This document shows, one piece after another, positions 7,358 to 12,336 of a stretch of 12,336 nucleotides of DNA. Location: NCBI GenBank assembly GCA_020724025.1, contig DYHU01000095.1, positions 1-12,336 of the forward strand, read 5' to 3'. Under the pieces are notes generated by a model. The model was not told where the DNA came from. It searched no databases and was given only the letters and a program-made list of their open reading frames with translations. Source of the DNA: Syntrophorhabdus sp. (GTDB taxonomy: Bacteria > Desulfobacterota > BSN033 > UBA1163). Each line of letters starts with the position of its first letter. Position 1 is the first letter of the stretch. The position numbers and the translations under genes are program-made.

Positions 7358-10096
7358 ATGACCAAAGCCGTTATTTCTTATGATAAAGACCTGCCAGAGA
7401 TTCCAGATCGACTGGCCCATCTTAAGCCAGATTGCCATCTGATTAAAAAAACTGCCGAAGAATTCGAAATCGTTGAAGGGCGCCGGCCGAGTAAGATGTT
7501 GTTGGTGAATCGCCTTCGCCAGGCTGTGGATAGGTGGCGTGATGAGGGATACCCTGGAGCCTCTTCCGTGACTCAGCGCCTGTTTCAATTCTGGTTCGAA
7601 GAAGATCATCTGTTAAACGGAAATACCTTCCACTACTATTTTGGTCAACAAGAAGCAGTAGAGACCCTTGTTTATCTTATAGAAATTGAAAAAAACCGCG
7701 ATTCAAAACCACTCATTGATTCTTTTGCCGAGGTTTTCAAGAAGGATATGTTTGAGTATAGCCTTGAGCACCAAACCACAATGGATGGTCGTCGTCAGGT
7801 CAGGCGTTATTTTCCGGAATTGGATAGTGATGGTCTCCAGGATCTCCCTCCCGAGAATTTAAGACGCTATGCTTTCAAGATGGCCACTGGCTCAGGTAAA
7901 ACTTATGTGATGGCGATGATTATGGGCTGGTCATACTTTCATCGGAAGATGGTGAAGGGGTCTGATCTCTCAACAAATTTTCTAATTGTTGCTCCGAACG
8001 TAATTGTCTACCAGCGTCTTGAGAAAGATTTTGCGAGCAACAAAATCTTTTATGATCTCCCGCTTATTCCTCCTGAATGGCAATGGAATATGAAAGTGAT
8101 CCTCCGGGGAGAAAGCGCTGAACCAGACCCGAATGGAAACCTTTTTCTCACAAATATCCATCAGATCTACGAATCCAGAGACGAGGAATGGACGCCGGCT
8201 AATGCTGTGGATGCAATCCTTGGTCGAAAGCCAGTTAAAGACCTCGCCTCCCATCAGCGTTCCATGTTAGAACGGCTAAAAAGCCTCCATGATCTTGTGG
8301 TGATTAATGATGAGGCGCATCATGTTCATGATGAAGAGTTAGCCTGGTATAAGACTTTAATGGCGCTTCACGAAAGCCTTCCCAATGGATTAGCATTATG
8401 GCTGGACTTCTCAGCAACACCTAAAGACCAGAACGGCACTTATTATCCCTGGATCGTCTGCGACTATCCCCTTGCTCAAGCCGTGGAGGATCGAATCGTC
8501 AAGGCGCCCCTTATTGTCCATCAGGTGAAACGTGCCGACCCTGAAAAAGTTAATAAGGATAACGTGACCGATGTTTACGGAGAATGGCTTTTTGCTGCCC
8601 TTGAGCGCTGGAAAGAGCACTCCAAGACCTATAAAGCTCTTGGACCAAGACCCGTCCTTTTTATTATGGCTGAGAAGAACGCTTTTGCTGATGAGATTGG
8701 CAAATGGCTATTCGATAAGACTAACAAGACTGGACTGAAGGAGAGCGAAGTACTGGTCATTCATACAGATTCGGAAGGGGAGATCACAAAAGCCTATGTA
8801 GAAGAAGCTCGAAAGGTGGCTCGTGACATTGACCTGGCTACCAACAAGATTAAAGTCATTGTCAGTGTGATGATGCTGAGAGAAGGATGGGATGTTAAGA
8901 ATGTGTCAGTTGTTTTAGGTCTTCGACCATTTACCTCGAAGGCGAAGATCCTTCCCGAGCAGGCTGTTGGCCGAGGACTTCGTCTAATGGAAAATATCAG
9001 CCCTGACCGAACCCAGACGCTGGAGGTATTGGGGACAAAAGCATTTGAAGATTTCGTAAGGCAGTTAGAGATGGAAGGGGTGGGGATCAAGACTGTTACG
9101 AAACCACCCGCTCCACCGATTAAAATAGAACCCGTTCAGGAGAAGATAAAATATGACATTGCCATCCCATTGACCAAACCTGTTTATCTTCATGACTATA
9201 AGAAGCTGTCGTCAATAGACCCGTTGAGCCTTGCCCCGATTTTTGATTATGATGAATTAGAAGAGGAATACCGAATTTCCCTCAGGATGGAGTTTGCTAC
9301 CACTGAAACTGAAATCCATCGAACGGTCATAATTCCGGGCACTCCACCACTTAGTCAAGAGATACTCTCTTCAATCACGAATAAAGTAATTGCTGAGGCT
9401 CGATTGTCGAATGTTTTCGCTGAACTTTATCCAATTGTCAGGACATATGTGGCAGAGCGAGGTTTTGGGCAAAAAATTGACCTGGAGAATGAAGAGATTC
9501 GAAATCACCTTCGAGTTCCAATGCTTCAACAGGGAGTTGCCACATATCTTGCCCGGAAAATAAGTGAGCTTACTTCAGATAAAAGAGAGATCGAATTTGA
9601 GGAGGCAGAATTTAAACTCTCAGACACCCAACCATTCGTCTGGAGGAGACGCCACCTCCAATGTGACCATACTATTTTTAATTATGTGGCCACCTATAAT
9701 GACTTTGAATCGGAATTTGCAAGATTCTTAGACCGATGTCCAGACATCTTGAGATTTGCGGCGTTGGCAGAACACTTCACCCGTTTTCGGGTTGATTACC
9801 TCAGCCCCTCCGGTGCTATCAAATTTTACTATCCGGATTTTGCGGCAGTTCAGAAAGTAAAAAATGGAAAGAAAATCAATTGGATTATTGAAACAAAGGG
9901 GCAAGTCTATGAAGCCGTCGCCTACAAAGAAGCGAGTATTCTGGATTGGTGCAAGAAGGTTTCGGCTCAGGTTGGCGAAGAGTGGCGCTACATCCGGGTT
10001 GACCAAAAAATCTTTGGTGACGGGAAATTCAATAAATTTTCTGATCTGCTTGCAGTAATTGAACCTGGGTTCTATGGATTTAAGAAACTTTTTTAG
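7358..10096 (+). CDS. res: Type III-like restriction endonuclease subunit (Res)
   Basis: A 912-residue superfamily 2 helicase-nuclease. Motifs in order: Walker A MATGSGKT (175-182), Walker B DEAHH (318-322), motif III SAT (352-354), a REGWDVKNV segment, and motif VI EQAVGRGLR (534-542). The C-terminal endonuclease shows PD827 followed by E845-T-K847-G, the PD-(D/E)XK core of type III Res proteins. All catalytic residues appear intact, so the enzyme should translocate on or switch along DNA by ATP hydrolysis and cleave unmethylated targets when bound to Mod. GAGGT (7344-7348) lies 9 nt before the ATG, inside the end of mod. The length is typical of the COG3587 Res group. No obvious terminator follows; a 107-nt AT-rich stretch leads to the next gene. 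Confidence 0.92.
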   Translation: MTKAVISYDKDLPEIPDRLAHLKPDCHLIKKTAEEFEIVEGRRPSKMLLVNRLRQAVDRWRDEGYPGASSVTQRLFQFWFEEDHLLNGNTFHYYFGQQEAVETLVYLIEIEKNRDSKPLIDSFAEVFKKDMFEYSLEHQTTMDGRRQVRRYFPELDSDGLQDLPPENLRRYAFKMATGSGKTYVMAMIMGWSYFHRKMVKGSDLSTNFLIVAPNVIVYQRLEKDFASNKIFYDLPLIPPEWQWNMKVILRGESAEPDPNGNLFLTNIHQIYESRDEEWTPANAVDAILGRKPVKDLASHQRSMLERLKSLHDLVVINDEAHHVHDEELAWYKTLMALHESLPNGLALWLDFSATPKDQNGTYYPWIVCDYPLAQAVEDRIVKAPLIVHQVKRADPEKVNKDNVTDVYGEWLFAALERWKEHSKTYKALGPRPVLFIMAEKNAFADEIGKWLFDKTNKTGLKESEVLVIHTDSEGEITKAYVEEARKVARDIDLATNKIKVIVSVMMLREGWDVKNVSVVLGLRPFTSKAKILPEQAVGRGLRLMENISPDRTQTLEVLGTKAFEDFVRQLEMEGVGIKTVTKPPAPPIKIEPVQEKIKYDIAIPLTKPVYLHDYKKLSSIDPLSLAPIFDYDELEEEYRISLRMEFATTETEIHRTVIIPGTPPLSQEILSSITNKVIAEARLSNVFAELYPIVRTYVAERGFGQKIDLENEEIRNHLRVPMLQQGVATYLARKISELTSDKREIEFEEAEFKLSDTQPFVWRRRHLQCDHTIFNYVATYNDFESEFARFLDRCPDILRFAALAEHFTRFRVDYLSPSGAIKFYYPDFAAVQKVKNGKKINWIIETKGQVYEAVAYKEASILDWCKKVSAQVGEEWRYIRVDQKIFGDGKFNKFSDLLAVIEPGFYGFKKLF

Positions 10097-10186
10097 TCCA
10101 ACACGTCATTTACAATTACGATGGAAGAAAGTCCTTTTTTCGGACACAATAAGAATTAGAGAATCATCAGATTAAACATTAGATAC

Positions 10187-10192
10187 AAGGAG
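10187..10192 (+). promoter_or_regulatory. Ribosome binding site supporting a GTG start
   Basis: AAGGAG sits 11 nt before GTG at 10204. No ATG or TTG with a Shine-Dalgarno sequence is available in this frame nearer the conserved N-terminus, so this site decides the GTG start of the Panacea-domain gene. The 107-nt gap upstream contains no convincing promoter or terminator hairpin. Confidence 0.55.
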
Positions 10193-10203
10193 TCAGTAAA
10201 TCA

Positions 10204-10743
10204 GTGGATATATCGGATTTGATCGCTATTATTTCAAGGCAGTATAAGGAAAAACTTGGTATTGTTCCGGCCAAGACAAAGTTATTGAAACTGGCATACC
10301 TAGCAGAAGTCTACTATACCAGGCTAACAGGCAATAGGTTGACGAACCAGGAATGGGTGTTCTGGAAATACGGACCATATCTCTGGGAGTATGAGGAAAT
10401 AATTTCGAACCAAGCGATCTTTGTGGCGCCGGAGGAAGCAGATGACTTTTACCCAGTAGAAGTTAGGGATGATTATCAAACGAAGGAGACGAGCCTGGAT
10501 GAAAACAGTGCGGTAGCTCGGGCTCTGGAACATGCAAGCGATGATCTTAACCAATTACTCGACTTTGTCTACTTCGATACCGAACCAATGATGACGGCTA
10601 AGATAAGAGGTGAAAAATTGGATTTTAGTTCAGTAATGCCAGAGGAATATTATACCATAAAGAAGTTTGAGGTTAAAAAGAAGCAAGGAAGCCAAATTAT
10701 TCAAAAAATAAGAAAGTGGGGGACTAGTAAAAAGGATGCCTGA
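10204..10743 (+). CDS. Panacea (SocA/DUF4065) domain antitoxin-like protein
   Basis: A 179-residue protein matching the Panacea domain: the KLLKLAYLAEVYY helix (about 28-40), the EWVFWKYGPYL segment (50-60) that corresponds to the conserved KYGP motif, and near the end FDTEPMMTAKIRGEKLDFS (about 125-143), the family's closing helix. No catalytic residues are apparent. Panacea proteins are antitoxin domains that pair with very diverse toxins; SocA, an adaptor for ClpXP degradation of SocB, is the classic member. The C-terminus is lysine-rich. Translation starts at GTG. Its stop lies within the first codons of the next frame (8-bp overlap), the antitoxin-then-toxin arrangement usual for these pairs. 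The region is more AT-rich than the preceding operon, suggesting a separately acquired module. Confidence 0.75.
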   Translation: MDISDLIAIISRQYKEKLGIVPAKTKLLKLAYLAEVYYTRLTGNRLTNQEWVFWKYGPYLWEYEEIISNQAIFVAPEEADDFYPVEVRDDYQTKETSLDENSAVARALEHASDDLNQLLDFVYFDTEPMMTAKIRGEKLDFSSVMPEEYYTIKKFEVKKKQGSQIIQKIRKWGTSKKDA

Positions 10744-10942
10744 CAAAGGCGTTAGTAAATTGTACGAGTACTGTTGTGATGGTCAGTTTTACGAATGGGT
10801 TTTCCCAGATGACTTTGGAAATCCGCCTCCAAATGTTGATGACAAATATATTTGCATGGGTCCTGTTTTTTATAAGGACGATGAAATATTAACCCTGATA
10901 GAAGATAAATATGATTCAATACATGAAGAAAAGTCTACATGA
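10736..10942 (+). CDS. Small ORF overlapping the Panacea gene, 5' part of interrupted partner
   Basis: This 68-residue frame begins MPDKGVSKLYEY and is acidic and aromatic-rich, with FYEWVFPDDFG and DDKYICMGPVFY. Its ATG overlaps the stop of the antitoxin-like gene by 8 bp, and AAAAGG just upstream within that gene is a weak RBS, so translation is probably coupled. I recognise no domain. It may be a stand-alone small protein, but the open frame directly beyond its stop makes a truncated N-terminal domain more likely. Confidence 0.5.
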   Translation: MPDKGVSKLYEYCCDGQFYEWVFPDDFGNPPPNVDDKYICMGPVFYKDDEILTLIEDKYDSIHEEKST

Positions 10943-11029
10943 AGTATTGCCAGATTTAAAGATGGCACAAAACACGATAGATTTCCCCATAGACCATACA
11001 AAAGTTTCCAACTCGAAACTGACGACGAC

Positions 11030-11497
11030 TTGATGGTCCTTAAATGCAAGATAAGGCCGGTCTTGGTTATCAAAAAGATTGAGTCTGATTGGAGGATTCC
11101 ATACAAGTATTCTTTCAATATCTGGCTTTGTTTACCCCTTTTTTCTTACAAGGACAGGCATTCCCAAGGATATGTCTTATCGGATCAAATGCTGCACGTA
11201 CCGCACAGATTTTATTTCCCGCCCGGCAACCCCGGTGTGGGAGAGGAATGTGCGGGTTTAATAAATGAACTCCAATTCATCCCTGAAATCAACCTTTATC
11301 CCAAAAAGTTTTTTTGTGACGATAGAGATCCCAAAATGAATCGACCCATTAAATTAAGCGACAAAGCCTTTCATGCTGTTATTGGACACATTGCCCAATT
11401 TCTCCCTGGGATTGTCATTTCGGGTGAATCAAATGAATGGTATGATTTCTTTAAAGAGCTTGTAAATGAAGAAATCTCTAAAGTGGTTCATCCTTGA
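11030..11497 (+). CDS. 3' part of the interrupted partner, possibly MazF/PemK-like
   Basis: This frame (155 residues from TTG 11030, or one fewer from ATG 11033) contains KCKIRPVLVIKKI near its start, then a hydrophobic strand with LCLPLFSY, then a G-Y-V-L-S turn, and ends with a helical segment (SDKAFHAVIGHIAQFLPGI). The R-P-V-L-V-I strand followed by a strand ending in C-x-P resembles the SH3-like core of MazF/PemK ribonucleases, but the middle is longer than usual and the match is by eye only. It would be the toxic part of the pair if the family call is right. It may be a fragment of no function. Confidence 0.4.
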   Translation: MMVLKCKIRPVLVIKKIESDWRIPYKYSFNIWLCLPLFSYKDRHSQGYVLSDQMLHVPHRFYFPPGNPGVGEECAGLINELQFIPEINLYPKKFFCDDRDPKMNRPIKLSDKAFHAVIGHIAQFLPGIVISGESNEWYDFFKELVNEEISKVVHP

Positions 11498-11581
11498 CTT
11501 GTACATCACATTTTAGAGGCTTAACTTGCCAAAGATCGGGGGGCAACCCTTCAAAATTTATTTAACCAGAAGAGGGGTTGA

Positions 11582-11716
11582 ATTTTTATTCTTAAAAAAG
11601 GTGTTCTCGGCCAGGATTTCCATGGCGAAACCTTCCGCGTCCTCAAAGAAAAAGGAATTTGGTTCATGCCGTGCAAGAAGACTGGATTGGGGGACATGCC
11701 TAAAAATATAAATTGA
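11582..11716 (+). pseudogene. Possible fragment of a DDE (IS4-type) transposase
   Basis: In one plus-strand frame the translation contains LKKGVLGQDFHGETFRVLKE, then KGIWFMPCKKTG, and stops at TGA 11714-11716. The sequence pattern (a loop with D-F-x-G-E, a helix ending L-K-E-K-G-I, a strand, then K-K) resembles the segment around the second catalytic aspartate of IS4-family transposases, where an 'L-K-x-x-G-I-x-F-x-x-P-x-K-K' stretch follows the aspartate. There is no start codon or RBS, and a stop lies immediately upstream, so it is at most a remnant. The assignment is tentative. Confidence 0.22.
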
Positions 11717-11860
11717 CATTTTTCAATGTCCCTGGCGTCCCGTATCACCTCATTGTGGGAGGGATCGAGCGTACTTCCTGTTACGCCCTGCTTTCCGACC
11801 TCTTCGGCCTCCGTTAATCCCTTCCTCACTCTCCGTTCAAAATCAGAGGGGAAAATGTTT

Positions 11861-11889
11861 TTGCTTTAAATTTAACTTTTTAATATAAT
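11861..11889 (+). promoter_or_regulatory. Strong sigma70-like promoter
   Basis: TTGCTT (11861-11866) and a perfect TATAAT (11884-11889) are separated by 17 nt, embedded in a very AT-rich tract. The expected transcription start is near 11896, only about 9 nt before the first ATG (11905) and about 21 nt before the second (11917), which favours the second ATG. This is the best promoter match in the window. Confidence 0.5.
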
Positions 11890-11904
11890 AACTGATGAGG
11901 CTGG

Positions 11905-12213
11905 ATGGTGACCAGAATGGATAAAAACCTTAACTGTCAAGACCACCGGAACTGGGCCATTGCAGGCCAACTACTGGTTGATCTCTCCAGCATGGAGTAT
12001 GGCTTTCTGGAGATTTACCCCGTTAGAAATTCCAGCAGGGCACTAAACCCCGCCGGAATTATTCTGAAACGTAATCCTGCCATAGGCGGGACTGCAGAGC
12101 AGTGGGGTATTATTTCTAACGGGGTGAAAAGATACCGGCAGGAGATCTGGGAGTATATTCAATACCGCGAAAGCCTCGTGAAGTGGCCTTCTATCAATCA
12201 AGAGAAAGGGTAG
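11905..12213 (+). CDS. Small hypothetical protein whose frame runs through a repeat element
   Basis: An open frame of 102 codons. Residues 1-37 (MVTRMDKNLNCQDHRNWAIA and following) and the last 28 or so (RYRQEIWEYIQYRESLVKWP) look like ordinary protein. The middle 36 or so residues (YPVRNSSRALNPAGIILK and following) are encoded by the 109-bp inverted-repeat element and resemble the translation of such elements seen in other frames. The start may be ATG 11905 or, given the promoter position, ATG 11917. I recognise no family. It is probably a small gene that received an insertion which happened to keep the frame open, or a chance ORF next to a good promoter. Confidence 0.35.
   Translation: MVTRMDKNLNCQDHRNWAIAGQLLVDLSSMEYGFLEIYPVRNSSRALNPAGIILKRNPAIGGTAEQWGIISNGVKRYRQEIWEYIQYRESLVKWPSINQEKG
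12017..12125. repeat. 109-bp MITE-like element with 14-bp terminal inverted repeats
   Basis: ACCCCGTTAGAAAT (12017-12030) and ATTTCTAACGGGGT (12112-12125) are perfect 14-bp inverted repeats. Inside, CCCGCC (12049-12054) pairs with GGCGGG (12085-12090) and CAGG with CCTG segments, so the whole element can fold into a long hairpin. It has no coding capacity of its own. The size and structure fit a non-autonomous miniature transposable element or an extragenic palindromic repeat. I see no clear target-site duplication in the flanks. Confidence 0.65.
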
Positions 12214-12248
12214 TGGGCCTTTTGGATGTTTGAAAGATTCCTCATTAT

Positions 12249-12336
12249 GTCATTCCCGCATAAGCGGGAATCCAGACACGGTCCCTGCAAAAGCAGGGAA
12301 CCACACCATTAAAAAACTGGATTCCTGCTTCCGCAG
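12249..12336. repeat. Stem-loop repeat with ATTCCCGC/GCGGGAAT, cut by the window end
   Basis: The element opens with a hairpin, ATTCCCGC-ATAA-GCGGGAAT (12252-12271). A second hairpin follows, TCCCTGC-AAAA-GCAGGGA (12282-12299). Then CTGGATTCC (12317-12325) is the exact reverse complement of GGAATCCAG (12267-12275). The start and end therefore form an outer inverted repeat enclosing an inner stem. The expected last bases (a GCAGGAATGAC-type end) lie beyond the window. Such dispersed intergenic repeats are familiar from many environmental proteobacterial genomes. It could also serve as a bidirectional transcription end for the small ORF before it. Confidence 0.65.

Larger units (their letters stand above)
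10736..11497 (+). pseudogene. Panacea partner (putative toxin) interrupted by one in-frame TGA
   Basis: From the ATG at 10736 a single frame runs 254 codons to TGA at 11495-11497, broken only by TGA at 10940-10942 (codon 69). The residues either side read through sensibly: EEKST before, then SIARFKDGTKHDRFPHR after. There is no frameshift. A C-to-T change in a CGA arginine codon would explain it. The piece after the stop has no ribosome binding site near its first start codons (TTG 11030, ATG 11033), so it is unlikely to be made alone. Loss of a toxin while its antitoxin stays intact is a common decay path. A sequencing error, or TGA decoded as an amino acid, remains possible. Confidence 0.55.
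11498..11904. other. Gene-poor stretch with gene debris
   Basis: About 400 nt without an intact gene. Its left half carries the transposase-like fragment on the plus strand. Just to the right, the minus strand stays open from a GTG at 11829 to about 11713, with a protein-like, charged translation (GLTEAEEVGKQGVTGS and IRDARDIEKC) that I do not recognise and that has no proper stop at a domain end. The two pieces meet at a small inverted repeat, GACATT (11715-11720) and AATGTC (11725-11730). The right end is a strongly AT-rich promoter region. No terminator for the upstream toxin-antitoxin genes is evident. Confidence 0.45.

Noticed and set aside
10131..10145. GTCC-TTTTTTC-GGAC as a terminator after res
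   Set aside because: The stem is only 4 bp and the T-run is in the loop rather than after the stem.
10940..10942. TGA as a selenocysteine codon in the Panacea partner
   Set aside because: A TGCCA/TGGCA stem (10948-10952 with 10963-10967) follows, but its loop begins only about 10 nt after the TGA, nearer than bacterial SECIS loops, and there is no redox-type context around the codon.
12252..12299. CRISPR-like short repeats
   Set aside because: The two hairpins differ in sequence and there are no regular repeat-spacer units; they belong to a dispersed stem-loop repeat.

Overview
The window looks like a piece of an environmental bacterial chromosome, roughly 45-50% GC. It is most consistent with a Desulfobacterota or similar Gram-negative sediment or groundwater lineage. 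That assignment is inference: it rests on the repeat types present (a GTCATTCCCGC/GCGGGAATCCAG repeat and a CCCCGTTAGAAAT-bounded palindromic element) and on overall gene style. No rRNA, tRNA or CRISPR array is visible.

Positions 1-428 hold the likely 5' end of an unknown minus-strand gene leaving the window, a divergent regulatory stretch with a perfect ACCCCA/TGGGGT palindrome, and a 41-codon ORF (303-428). That ORF resembles only the first residues of large DEAD/DEAH helicases of defence loci and stops immediately before the next gene.

Positions 429-10096 are a co-directional run of five large, intact genes that reads as a DNA-defence operon: a RadC-family JAMM protein; a UvrD/Rep-type helicase fused to a Cas4/AddB-like Fe-S PD-(D/E)XK nuclease; an AlbA_2 (Schlafen-type) protein with a GHKL-like ATPase region and a C-terminal winged helix; a beta-class adenine methyltransferase (Mod); and a type III-like restriction helicase-nuclease (Res). 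The first three genes are packed with a 1-bp overlap or none, and Mod and Res are 2 nt apart. Only a 67-nt gap with a GC-rich hairpin separates the two blocks. Mod and Res should form a modification-restriction pair. The upstream trio carries DNA-unwinding, nuclease and ATPase/DNA-binding functions that could extend, regulate or process the same response, but the joint function is inferred from layout only.

Positions 10204-11497 hold a candidate toxin-antitoxin pair of more AT-rich composition: a Panacea (SocA/DUF4065) antitoxin-like protein, overlapped by 8 bp by a partner frame. The partner is one continuous 253-codon frame except for a single in-frame TGA at 10940. Its second part has weak MazF/PemK-like features.

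Positions 11498-12336 are a decayed, repeat-rich tail. It contains a possible DDE-transposase remnant, a good sigma70-like promoter, a small ORF that runs in frame through a 109-bp terminal-inverted-repeat element, and a stem-loop repeat cut by the window end. This looks like the edge of the defence island, where mobile elements and gene debris collect.
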